From positions 186,001 to 250,000 of the forward strand of contig VZTJ01005225.1 in assembly GCA_013397795.1 (NCBI GenBank): a DNA stretch of 64,000 nt, read 5' to 3'. Below are positions 48,157 through 61,600 of the stretch, piece by piece (within the stretch, counting starts at the first letter, position 1; each line of letters starts with the position of its first letter). The notes below the pieces were generated by a model, which did not search any database, was not told where the DNA came from, and worked only from the letters and a program-made list of their open reading frames with translations. This DNA comes from Orthonyx spaldingii. Lineage: Eukaryota; Chordata; Aves; Passeriformes; Orthonychidae. The translations under genes were made by a program, and so were the position numbers.

Positions 48157-51100
48157 AAATTTTTTTTCCTATTGTTACATTAAAATCAGAAAAAGAGCTA
48201 ACCTGACTGGTAGTGCTTCAGCAGTTCTGGGGGTGTATCTACACTAGTGATTTAGCTGAGACCAGAAATGCAGTTATGAAGCAACTGTCCCCACCATCTC
48301 ACTTACTGTACTTGGTCCCACATTACCTTGCAGCTGCAGAGCACTGCAGAATCCTTCTGGGAAGAAACTAAACTGGAAGACATGTTCCAGGAACATGCCT
48401 AATGCTTTTGACAGGCAGCCCATATACAGGACTAGGCTGGCATTAATCTGAAATGATTATTTTGATTCCATTTTCATTATAATGGCTTTATTGACTTAAA
48501 TTTCTCCTCTCTGGTATCATAGTCACACAGTCAAATCTGTTGCTTTAGTATCTTTTTGGCATACCTTTATCAAATTTCAATGTGTGAAAGCATTGTCCTT
48601 CCCCTGCTGCCTTTTTCCAAATGGTATGCCGTGATAGCTAAACTTAAATCCCTTGCCCAATTGGACAAATAAAATCTCAGGGTCACCATCAAATGTCATA
48701 ACTTCTGCATAATCCTTCACTTCATGTGAACAGTACCATCAGCTCCCTAAATTGCAGGCTTTTCTGCCTGCCCTTTAGAGTGACTAAACACATTAAATTC
48801 TATGGAATTTGGTATATAAAAAAGGTACTGTTTCCTCTATATTCTTTTCTATTACCACCCTGGGTTGCTTTTATTAACTACTTTTTCTTTCATTTGGGGA
48901 TTTTTAAAACCTTCCATTTTTATGTAGTACCAAAAATATTCTCTGATCAACTAGGCACCAGAGGACCTAAGATAAGATTATTGCAAAGGCAGGATGACAA
49001 CCCCTCAACAGAGAGACTCTTGAATGGGATGTCAAATATCAGGGGTCCTGCTTGCCAGTGCTGCTTCTCCCTGCATAGGGAACAGCACAGCTTCTGTGGT
49101 GTCTAGGAGGAAGACAAGAACAAGAAATGGGCTTCTATATCCTAGGAACCAAAATATTTTTTTCGATATTGGACTTTGGCTACATGATAGAGATTGCTTC
49201 AATGCTTAGGTTTAATTTTTTCAAAGCCAGATTAAATGATATTTCAGATGCTTCAAATGGAGGAGAAACTAACTCACTGGCTGGGTAAATGTCTCTGTTA
49301 TCAGTAGAAAAAAGGTTGCCAGTACCAAACACTTTTAGATCACACTGACAGAAATAGAATAGGGAGAGAATAAGCTTTACTCTACAAGGAAGAAATGCTC
49401 TTGTGCCGTTATTTAATGTAAAATATCAGTGTTATCAAACATTTCTCAGTAAGGCAAAACTGGAGGTGAGTCAAGATACAGTATGCTGGCTCCTGCCTTT
49501 ATGGCAATTAAATGCATCATTGAATTCTGTTACAGAAAATTTACAAGAGATATGCCTTGTGCTGCATCTCTTAATGATTATTTGGGCTTATCAATGAGAT
49601 TAATGCAATATCTTCACAAAATCCCTATCATAGTGTGCCTGATAGCCTCTAATAGCACAACAATCAAGTGACTAAAAGAACCTTCTTATAGCCATGTTCA
49701 TTTTTCATAAGAGGAAACAGGATATAGATAAAATGTGTAAACCAGTAATGACTTATATCTGTTCCCCCTTACCTCCAATTTACCCTTCCATTTTAAAGCT
49801 CCCAACTAGCTCTATTTCTCATTGACAGAGCTGAATGCAACCTCTCATTACAATGCACTTTTTAAATACTTTCTCTTCTCCTTATGTGTTTTTCTTTCAC
49901 GATGAAAAATCATTTTCCCTTAACTTTTCTCTCCAGCTCAACAGATACAACACTGAATTTAAGTATTCTCTTTGATTCTTGCACCTGTAGCATCTGGCAC
50001 TGGGCTCCAGCAAGGAGCTGTTTTCGCTTTAATTATTTGATTATTATTTTCAAAAGACGTGTGATACAAACATAATATACCATACTTGGCAACATTTTAT
50101 TCTCTGTATGTCTCCTTGTTCTTTGCCTCCTCTGATTTAATGTAGTACTTTATTATATTCATAATGACTTGATCCTAAGAGGGATAGAGAAATGCTTTGA
50201 TATTAACCTTAAAATATCTTAAAAACACTTCAGTTCTGTATTGTTGCATTGTGAATGTATATATTTCATTAATTTAATTTGTAAAGGGATTACTTCAGCA
50301 TAATCTCATTAGAGATGATCATATTACCAAATAGACTTACATAAAACAATCTCATTAGCTGTGCCTCAGGATGTCACTTTAGATATCTCTTTTGTACCCC
50401 CAATATAAATTCATTACATGTTTCAAATTGGCTTCAAACCTTAAACACTGTATGATGTGTGTTAACCAGGTCTAGCATATTTGGGTTTGTAATTTGTGAA
50501 TGTAGATGCTTCCAGTAAAATTTTAAAGAATGTAAATGCAAGTAGAGATTTAAAGTACTACAGAAACATATACTGGTATTATTTTCTACCTTGCATAACA
50601 TATGCAATTCATGTTTTCAAATAGTTTAGATGTTGTTGCTCAGACTTAGGTTTTTATATTGATGCAGGTTTCTAATGTAGACTAGCTGAAACTATTAATA
50701 GACAATTGCTGTTGATTTTGAGAGGATTTAAAATTAACCCTTCTTTTCCTGATTTTGCAAAGAAAATTATAAACCGAACCAGATCAAAAAACCCAACAAC
50801 AAATGATCCTCTGCTTACTGTAGGAGGAATAGATTTCTATTCCAAAATATATGGTGAGGAAAGAACTGTATTATGTACAACTATGAGCAGTTTCAGAAAT
50901 GTGATCCTGCAAATTAAAAAAAAAAAAATTATGTAATTATCAATCCTTTTTCTGTACATTGAGTTTTAAATGCAAGAACCCAGCTGTCTATGCCTTCTAG
51001 AACAAAGAAGAGTAATATTTGGATTTGAGCTGATAGAAAAAGAAGGTTGATACAGAACTAGGGAAACATGAAGAATTCATCCAGTTTCCTTGGCTATGAC

Positions 51101-54100
51101 TTTTTTTAAGGTCTTAAAAATATTTCCCTCAGCATTCTGTAAAGCTGCCAGGGAACTATAGAGTTAAACTGTTCTGTCAGTTTTTGGTGGCAAATGAATC
51201 TTTGGTGCCAATCTTTCTACTTCACTGAACAATCTGGAAAGGTTTGTCAAACGATTATTTCAGTTCCCTAAACTAGCAATCAAATAGACTGGCTTCATTC
51301 CCTCTTCAAACAGTTGTTCTTTTAACACAAAAGGGTGGTGGTTTTCCTTTTTCTCTTTTCAGCACAAACTAATATACACATCGAGGATGTGCTATTTACT
51401 TTTGGTTAATTGCCAGAAGATATCAATTTAAAATTTTTTGTAAGAGTAAACTTCTATAAGAGCATACAGTGCAGTATAATGTCACAATTTTAGGTTATCA
51501 CAGATGATTTATGCTTCAGAATTTTGTTCAAATTGTAATTCTGTTGTGTATGACAGGAAAATATTATAGAGCAGTGTGAGCCTTTCTTCCCTAGAAGAGG
51601 ACAGTGCAAGTATGAGAAATTGCATATCTACCACTAGATTCTTCTGTAGGACTGTGAAGTGAGATCTATGATTTTAGGCTGCAGCATTGAAAGTCTGCAT
51701 GCAGGCAGTATTAGAACTCTTCCAGTGACATACAGTCAAGTGCCCACATTATAATTATAACATATAGCTCTGCTTCGTCTTTATCTCACATAAGGCTGCC
51801 ACTGCCACAAGAATGGTTAAAAGTGCTTGAAAAGCTGTTCTTGATGAAGAATGGCAGACTGAAGCGCTACCACAGCAAGACAGTGATTATAGAGGAAAAC
51901 AAAGGAAAGAAAAATTGCAGAAATCTTCTAATACCCTGTTTGGAAAGAACAAAGAGAAGCTCATTAATTTAGTTTAAGGTTTACATATAGCAAAGCAGAA
52001 TTCCAAAGCTTTATATTCTATCAGTTCTGGTTGGTTGGGAGACACTGCTGCATTCTGGAAACTGGGCTTGTTTTGCAGTGTTTATGTTTGTTATTTTATC
52101 AGTTCTTGGCAGAGCCAAAGTAATGCAATATGATGAAATTCAAAGCTAGCATACTGGAGTTTATCCAGCCATCCCAGAAGTGTGTGAGAACCGAGCAGCA
52201 GAAACTATCATCATAAAATATTCTATCCAGTGTGGCTGGTACTTGAAATTTGTAACATGTAGTCACCAAAACTGGCTTTCTTAATTTATTTAGTGGTCTG
52301 GTGTAATGGAAAATAATTTTACTAAAGAATGACTCAAGTGTTTCTTTTCTTATGAAAATATTTCAGACAACTCTGCTTATATTAGTTACAGCAGCATTGG
52401 TCTGGGAAAGACACAAGTCAGAGAGACAGCTCTCAAGCCATATACATTTGTGTAGCTCTAAACAGCATCCTAAATCTACACTGAATACACAATAGACAAA
52501 AAACTCAGCAGTAATTTCAGAAATGAGCATGATATAGTACAAAACTGTTTAACATGCTAGTTCTATTTACCTCTAATTTTAGACTCTGTGTGGATATGCA
52601 GTGCAGTCGTATAACCTTGATGCAAGAATCGCAACAGAAAGATCAATACTGGGAGAAAAGACTATAATATATTACAGAGCTTAGAGAGAGCTGAGTGAAA
52701 GACAATGACCTAAAAGCAGGAATAATTAAACACTGGTGACTGATAGCACATGAATTCCACAAAAGCAATGTAGCTGAAATTATCACCTGTGTTCATGGGA
52801 GAAGAGTTTCCCTATTTTCTTTGAATTAAGTGATTTCAAAATGTAAGATTATCTGTAAAATGCTAAAAATGTGTGAGAAATACTTTTTTAGGCAAATCTC
52901 TACATCTGGCTGAACACCAAGGTGGAGATAAAGCAACACTGTGTATGTGGAAGTCCCTACATATACATATAAATGCTATTTTCCCTCCCTCACAGTTATT
53001 GGGAAAATGTATGCCCACATTTGAGAGCAGATTAGAAATATCTGCCTCTTCATATGTGGGAAGGCATGTTAGCTTGCTCTGTAATTTTATTTCCTAATAT
53101 ACACCAATAATTTGTGTTATGAGGGAATAAGATGTTTGATTTTAATGTACAGTTCACTAAATGAGGCTCAGAATTACATACTCCGTTCTAGTATATGATG
53201 CTGGAACTTTATCTGACATATCTAAGAAAGTTCTAATATCAAGTTTTATGGTACAGGAAATGACAATTACATTGCTTTAGAGAAATAATTATGGTAAATT
53301 GACATTTCTATAAAATTCTTGAAATAAGGTTTACTAAAGAAATTCAGTTAGGTTTTTAATTATGATACTGTTAATGCTGAGTGTTAAATTGAAAAGAATT
53401 GGGGTCAGGAAGCTAGACTTCTTAGTGAGCTATGTTGGGGGAAGTGGCTTTTAGCCCTTTTGAGATGGTGATTATTAACTCTTGAAGAAAACATGTCTCT
53501 TAAGCTGATAAAACAGAAGCAGGAGGACCCCATAGTACTTACCCTGGGTGCTGTGCAGACACACAGTGAGGTGTAAGCTGCTCCATGAAATGTAGCGTTT
53601 GTGCTGAGGGGAAATACCATCAGCACAGGCTATCCAATGAGCAAATGCCATGTTTTTGTTGCTCTGGTTTTGGTCAACTCGTTAGAGACATTCCTTCTAG
53701 TACAGTACTGCATTATGTATTGAGTCACATGTATTAACACTGGCCTTTTATGTCACGATAGAGAATTTCATTATTTTACATAGAAGAACTGAATTTAGGA
53801 CTCAGTCCTGTCATTCATGCTCCCTAACTAAGAATACTATTGTTAAAACAGTCTTACATGTTTGGAAAACAGCAGAACTCACACTGTTTTATGCCACTAT
53901 TACTTATAGAAAACGGAATTTTCTAGTTCACTAAACTAAAAATATGTCTAAATGAATACATAAATTTATTCAGTAATTTTCTGGGGCTGTGTTGTATTAT
54001 TGCAAAAGCTTGGTGAAATTGCTTGCTTAAAGGTTCTGATGAGATAGTCTTTTGCTACACTTCCTATTTTTTAGCCTAGAGTTGTGCAGCAATTACAGTG

Positions 54101-57100
54101 TATCAACATCTGAAGAACAGTCCGGGAGCAATTGCAGTTTTCCCTGTGGACTTGATAAAAAATTGAGACTCACTACCCAAAAAACTATATTACCTTTCTT
54201 TACATCTGCAGAATTTTTCTATCTATCCAAAATGTCAAAAGGAAATATCTTTGAATTTGTTTCTATTGCTTTTAATAATTTAAATCTCAGAAATATTTTT
54301 TATAAATAAAACAAAAACTGTAGCAGAATACTGAAACTTTAATGTCATCGTACAGTGGGTTCAGTCTAACATACTCTGTTTACGCTGTTCTGCAGAAATT
54401 TTTATCTTACTCTGTTACTTCTTGGGCAGTAGGGCAAACAAGACAAAGACAGAGTTTCTTCAGAAGCTAGTCTCCTGCCCAGTTTTAAACTTCTTCCCAG
54501 GTTTTCCCCAGTTCACTTATAGCTTTATGTTTATTGTCAGGAGACTCTATGGCTTTACTTTCCTCACTAGCTTTCAATATGCTATATGAACTGGAATCCT
54601 AGTGTTTGCTACATGTTCAAACTCACAGTCTAACATCTGTCCTCATATGTCCAGTAATGTGACTTTCATCATTCACTTCACATTTAATTTAATTGCAGTA
54701 AAATAGGCACTACAAATCAAAAGCCATATTTTAGCTTTATGTATCAACAGTGCCATATTTTTTTCTCTTGGATGTTTGTAGCTGTCTGGATTGGCAAATT
54801 TTGGTTGTCTGAAATAGCACGGCCTGCTTTACTTACTTATTCATTGTTCCCACTTTCAATTCTGCATTCTTGTTTTCTATCACTAGACTTCAAAATTATT
54901 ACATGTTTTTTACATGTTACTGATCAATTACAATGTTTAATCTTTAACTTTGTAATTCAGCTCTTTTCTGATCAGCTGAACTAGAGAAAAAGGAATACTG
55001 AAGTCTTGAACTCTCATCACCAAATGCATATCAAAACCTTAGGTTTGACATTTTTGGGAGACATAAAAGTCAGCATTTTTCCCCTGAAATCAGAGCTTGA
55101 TCCTGGGTCCATAGATTAAAAATAAAATAAAAAAGAATATCATATGAAAATCCATCAGAGCAAAGGATATTTTGGTCTTCTGTATTTTAGTATACTCCAA
55201 AAGAGTTCAATGACTCTAAAAATAATGAATTATTTGGTCTAATAATTATCTGTATTGTGTCTAATAATTATCTTCTGCCAGCACCCTGTTCATGGCGGGT
55301 TTTTAAATGAATTTTATGTAATTTAGTGCAGTTGGATCTCTGAAACCTTACATATGAAAAGGCATTGAAGCTTCTAAGGTAAAAGTTATTTCTGTATTAA
55401 TCCTTATATTTCTAATTTTTTATCTGATAATTTTGGATAAAATACATGAAGTAATATGGACGTTTGTGCTGACTATGTATAGAAAAAACCAAAACAACCC
55501 CCCCCCAAATACTAATTACTTGAAAGCCCACAGCATTATTCTCTTTGCTAAATCTTTGCCCTTGAATAAGGAATGTTTACACATTTTACTTGAAGATTTT
55601 TCTGTTTTAGAGCTTCCTAATAATTTATCAAGCATATAATACACTTGCAAAAAAACTATTTCTGCCACTGGTAATGCATTCCAACAGAAGTAAAATTTCA
55701 GATCCAACTGCTGTAGTCAGAGATCTAATGTTTTCATCTTTTTTGTCTCGTTACTGAACCTTTCAGGCAAAAATTCTCATCTACACAGCATTGTCCTACA
55801 GCAAAGAAGAGAAAGATGTGTTGCAGATGGAATTCTTGCAAGGGAATCTAAAATGATGGAAAAATTCTGCAGATTGTCATCAGCTTATCTGTTCTATAAC
55901 ACAGGACTGCAGCTTTAGCTGAGATATATATCTGATACAGCTGTGGGTTTTGACGATACATTTCTTCCTTTTTTATGTCAGATATTCTTTCTATGATCTT
56001 GGATATTTGTATGGAGTTATCAGATCTCAAACACTGAAGATGGTGTGCTAAATATATGTACAGGTGTATGCATTTTTTGCCCGTGCTATAAATTTCTGTA
56101 TTCCACATACTTCCACATATACAGACACATTGGCAGTTAGCAAAATGAAATGAATATTGGCGACACATTCTCAATCCCATTTTCTCCTGAAGAGGTTGAG
56201 TTGTTTCATTTTTGTACTCACAAAGGTTCTATGGGGAAATGAATAAAATTATTTTTAAAGTAGTAATTTGAGTTATGCTAAAGTATAAGAAATAGGGATA
56301 TCACTTTTGTGGTCAGTGCAAAACTTACAGAATTTTTTTTCATTTTCGTTATTGTAGATTTTCTCAGATAGAAATTGACTTTTTTTTAGACTGTTTAGGC
56401 TTCTATTTGCACTTGCAGTTGAAAAGGTGTTATTTTTAAGAACATATTACTTGACAGCATATTAAGCACAGATATTTTATCAATTTAATTACTTATTTAT
56501 TTAAATATGTGAACTTTGTTTACATATAAGTGTTCTAAAATCCAAAATTCACTCAAAAGAGGAAGAAATAGAAAAAGAGGAAAATGCTTGTCAAAAACTG
56601 AAAATTCCCTATTACCATGACTTCAATATTTCCTTCTGTATTGTTTTTATAACGGTTCTTTAATAATTTCCCAGGGAGTATCAAAATAGTGTTTGGATTT
56701 TTTTTAGATTAGTGTAATAAACCCCACACCTTTTAACAGGGGATTACTCTTAAAAAATCAATAAATAGAACTTACCTAGGTAAATTTACACAGTATATTA
56801 TTATCATGGTGCTTTTCTCTGTTAATTTTGAAGGAAGCAGGAAAGAAGTCAGCTATAATATGCCTTACAAATATTACATTTGAGTTATGATTTAACATAG
56901 TTATATGGGAACTACAGAATGAGAGAGAATGAATTGTTCTTTTGCAGTATATCTGTCTGTAACACCTTCTGTTTCTGCAATCTATTATAATTACTACTAC
57001 CTAGGTGACAATGTATTTTTGAGTCACATTCCTATTATTATGATTTTAAATGATTAACTACTTCTTCATTTCAAAAGATATGAAGGTTAATTTATAACAT

Positions 57101-58379
57101 TCTTATTTTGATTTCTGCTAACAGCCTGCTAATTTCCATGCCCCACGGAAAATGGGAAGGTTTATTTAAAGCACTCTCAATCATTCACAAAATAAACTTT
57201 TTTTTTGCCTGCCTTGGGATACCTGGTGCACATAATCTGCAGATATTTCAACAAATAACTGCTTTAGAAGGGATACAGTACACATGTGGTTACTGAACTG
57301 TTTGATTGACAAGAATCAGAGATTAATTCTTTTAGTAGCAACATTATTGTAGATATAAGCCACAGAAAGCACTTGCATGTAAATATGATTTTCTTATAGT
57401 TCTATGCAGTAATTAGGACTGAGTGTAGTCTTTTATTTACATTATAATTATGAATACACAAATACTTGAATGTTCCAAATTTTCCTTAATGATACAAACA
57501 CGAATAAAAGCAGCACCCTGAAACCCATTTGCAGTCACAAGAGACTTTTTAATTAGCAGTCACATCTGTGTAAGAATACTATATTTTGCAAAGCTAGCAG
57601 CAACTTAAACCATATTATTCAATTTTGAAAAATATTACAAATCTCAGTAGACCTCTTTAACGATTCAAGAAGTAGTGTGAAATGATACCTCTGGCCTCCT
57701 GAGTCTAGTTTGAAAATAGCTAAATCTTCCATAATGATGTCATTAAATATTTAATAGTATAATATTTTGAACATCTTTCCAACATAAATGACATTAAAAT
57801 TTAACCTGTTTAAACTGTTAAAGGTTATCTGAGAAAATTCCATTAGAATACACTTTTAAAACCAATTAAAGATACCTTGAGATTAAAAGATGGCTTTTGT
57901 GAAGAAATTGAATTAATATAAACAATAAAAAATGAAGATCAAAGTGAACAGGTAGATTTTTTTATGAAGTATTTCATAAGGTTGTGAAGTAAAATTATGA
58001 AACATTTTTTATTTTTCAACATGTTACTACTGATCTTATGTAATCCTGATCAGAAGGTAGTTGCTGTGAATCCAAACTCTCCATTAAATCAGAGCAAAAG
58101 TTGTAAAGAGACATGAAGGTATGAAGAAATATTGCCATTTTAAGATAAAGCAAAATTTCATTATATGGAAAAAATGTCTAAAATTTTCAATAAAATAAAG
58201 CTTTAAATATAAAGGAAAATACTTTTTTGTGTGTTGTGGTTGTAAATTGTCCGCTTGTTTTTGCTTGCTACTAACAGATACTTTAACGGCACTCTGTGAC
58301 TGCAGCTTTTATTTTGTACTCATTTTTTTTAGTATCAAATATCTTTGCTGTTCCATTAAAGTCCTGATGGCAATAGGCT
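48157..58379. other. no gene seen over about 10 kb
   Basis: Uniformly AT-rich unique sequence with only short homopolymer runs (for example C-rich at about 55499-55506). I see no LTR ends, CR1 blocks, long ORFs or convincing exons. Such repeat-poor, AT-rich stretches fit a gene desert or large intron. Conserved non-coding elements could be present but cannot be judged without alignment. Confidence 0.55.
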
Positions 58380-58670
58380 GTGAGAATGCACACGAGATCT
58401 TACCGGGGTAGCACTGCCTTCACTGGTAGCAGAGTGGGCAAAAAGCAGCTCCTCAACCAAGTATCTGCCTTCAGGGTGTTGACACCTGATTATGATCGCC
58501 AGCATCTCCGTGTAATGGTTTGGTATTTCACAGACTGGACAGAAAACAATTCCAAGTCACACATCAGCAGTACAGAAGGAAAAACCAGTCAATCACAAGA
58601 AGTGGAAGGTAGCATTTCAGCTCAGCATATTGTTCAGCCTTTAAAGGTTTACATCAGTTTGCAAAAGTGA
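58380..58670 (+). other. 96-codon ORF in a GC-richer patch, unidentified
   Basis: An open frame starts at ATG 58380 and ends with TGA at 58670, in a patch with more GC and CpG than its surroundings. Its translation includes LLNQVSAFRVLTPDYDRQHL and VMVWYFTDWTENNS, then a Ser/Gln/Glu-rich second half. There is no Kozak-like context, no splice-site support that I would trust, no poly(A) tail and no recognised domain. It could be an exon, a fragment of a retrocopy or chance. Confidence 0.2.
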
Positions 58671-61600
58671 CCTTCATAGTGAGGTTAAACATTTTATGTT
58701 TCATTTTAAGTAAAATGCAGAAATCTTGTGGTAGAAGCCCATGTCTTTTAGAATTTTGTTCTTGGAGGAGAAATAAAAATGCTGGAGACTTAATAATAAA
58801 TTATTTTATTTATGATTTGAAGTGTGATATTTTGTGTTATCAGCTTGACTTTTTAGCTGATATTGGTCAATTAAGACAGCTCAAAAGAAAACTTTTGTGA
58901 GATTTCTGTTCAATAAGACTTGTAGTCATTCTTCAAATATTTCTGTATAAATTCAATCTAAATATTTGCACTGACTTTAGTGAGGTTGTTCATGCGCACA
59001 ATTGCGAGAACTGAGTTTTGTTATTAAATCTATAATGTAGCCAAAGATTCATGATCTCAGGTGTTATATGGTGTTTAGAGGGCTGTAGTCATCCCTCTGA
59101 TAGCAAAACTCTGTATACTACATTCACTTTTGTTTGAAATATAAGAAGGGGAAAAAAAAGAATCATGGACCATGTACCACACTCACTGTGGTACCAAATT
59201 ATATCCTTTTAAAAGCTCATATAAAATAATTTCATTTAATTGGAAAATCAGTCACAACTTTAAATGCTGTTGTCTTTAACTTAACAGGAGAGCAGCATGG
59301 AAGCAAAGAGCTTGCAACACTTGCTTCTACTAAAATCGTACAGTACAGTTTAAATCCATTCTCTAAGGTTCCATGTATGAGAATGGGTTATCATCAAATT
59401 TAGAGTGGGTGTGAAGGTCATAGCTGTAAAGCCAGTCCTAACACTGAGTTTACAGTTGATTAGTAGGTGGACACATACAAAAAAGCACTGAAAGATTCAA
59501 TGTTCATCTATGTGGCTATTAAAGGCCATTTTCTCTGAGAGTAACCAGTCTCCCAAGAGCTTTGGTTTTAACTAACATCATGTTTTGTTTTCCTTTCATA
59601 TACTTTAGTTTGATGAAATAACAAATTTTCCTCAAGTTCCTTGAGTGTTTTGAACACACCATTTTGTTTGAATAAAACACGTTTAAGAATTGAGCACTGG
59701 CAGAAAATCTTTTTATAAGGTGCATGAAAAATTTGTGTGATTTTAAATGGTAAAATGATAAGACATTGTCTCCTATTGATTGAAACTTTTCCTACACCTC
59801 ATTCTTTTTATCCTTATATTTGTTTCTGCTAAGAATGTGCATCCTTTCCTGTGGAAAACAATAATTCCTTATGGATAATATTCTCTGTTCTGCAATTTAT
59901 TTCTTAAATAAATCATAAAAAGAAGAAGAAGAGATATAACAGATTTTGATTATGACCAGTCTCTAGATTTTTTGAAGAAGGCAATTTCCACACCAAATCA
60001 GCTTTTATGTATGTCTCCACGGTGAAAAATTGTCTTTATTTTTCACTATTTTTTTTTCTGATTGACAACGACTTTTTGCAACTCTTCTCTCCTTAAACAA
60101 TTTTCCTGTTTCTTCATGGGTAGTTTCTCTTCTGTACCCACTTCTCTCCATCATACTTTATTTTATTAACTTCAGACTTTCCAGAAATAAATGTATTTAA
60201 GACAAAATTTGAGGGGAGATGGTGCAGTTTTTGAGGAGTTCAGAGCAAACAGTACCATTGAAATTTGGGTTTTCATTTACTCTGCTAGGGACTGCTTCTT
60301 CAAAAGTTGTTGTTTGCAATAAACCCTTCATATGAAAGTCTCTGCCAAATTTGGTGTTTAGCATGAGAGCTTGCCTCTAGCTATATAATTCCTTCCATTT
60401 CTCTCTCTCTCTCCCCTTCCTGCCTTCTTACAGAAATATTTTAATCTGTATGAGCAACTATCTTGACATCTAATTTTTACATATCTATATTTGGAAGTAG
60501 TTTTCTATTATCCAACCTGGTCTTTCTAAATTTATTTTTATTTTATTTTTTAATAGAAATTGCATATATTGTGCCAAGTTAGTATTTACCCTAAACTGAA
60601 TTCTGAGACAGTGAAAAAATCAAACTTTCTTCACTAAGTAAACTTCTTTGTATTTATAACATGTGGTATTAATTATTTAGTAGATAACATGTCATATTTT
60701 AGTCCACAAGAAACATAATGAGTTTCACACTAGGTTGTCAGCATGGGGTTTGCCTACGGGAAACTTGGTTACTTGAACAAGACAGAAGACCTATTGACTT
60801 CATGCTCAGGACTCCAACAATTTATCTACAGCATGATACTGAAACATTGTATGAAGCTCAATGTTAAACTGAACACTGATCTTAGAATTAACCAGCAGGG
60901 ATAGAAAAAAAAGCAGGATCTTAATTACCTCATCAGTTATGTAATACAGTGCTTATTCACTTCAGCAGGAGTCATATATGTAGAAATAGACAGATGACAT
61001 TGCGCTTTAATTTTCGTTTTTCATTCTATGTCTATCTTAAATGTTGAAATAAGCTTTTGTGAAAAGAGTAGCTTTGACTTAGTAGTGACATGTAGGAGAA
61101 AATATTTGGGATGTTTTAGCAATGATGTGCCAACTTTGAAAAGAAGTAAAATATTTTAAAACACAGTCTAGATTTGGTTCTATTTCATTACTTGTTATAT
61201 TTAAGGCAGGACAGATTCCTCATTTTTCAGAGAGTAGCACAAGGTATATGTTCATATGTGTAAGTCTTGTGGTCTCAGAATTACTTAATAGAATAATCCA
61301 TTATTACTCTTATGTCCCAGATATTCTTATAGCTACTATTGTACAGCTGTAGAACAGACATGGCACTAAACAAATCCCAAGTGACAGTGGTCAGGGGTTT
61401 TTGCAAATGGGAAAGGAACCTGTCTATACCTTCTCTGTCTTCTACTTCTGTTTAGCCCTGAGGTTAGAATGATAAAAGTAAGGAGAATGGGGGTTGTAGC
61501 TTTAATAACTGTAATATGTAGATAGCTTTATCATGTCACATTATGAGGTTATTAGGACAAGACTGTACTTAATTTGGCATTTCAATATAATTTGATTGGC

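Noticed and set aside
60325..60345. AATAAACCC motif as an LTR poly(A) signal
   Set aside because: No LTR ends, paired blocks or target duplication are found around it.
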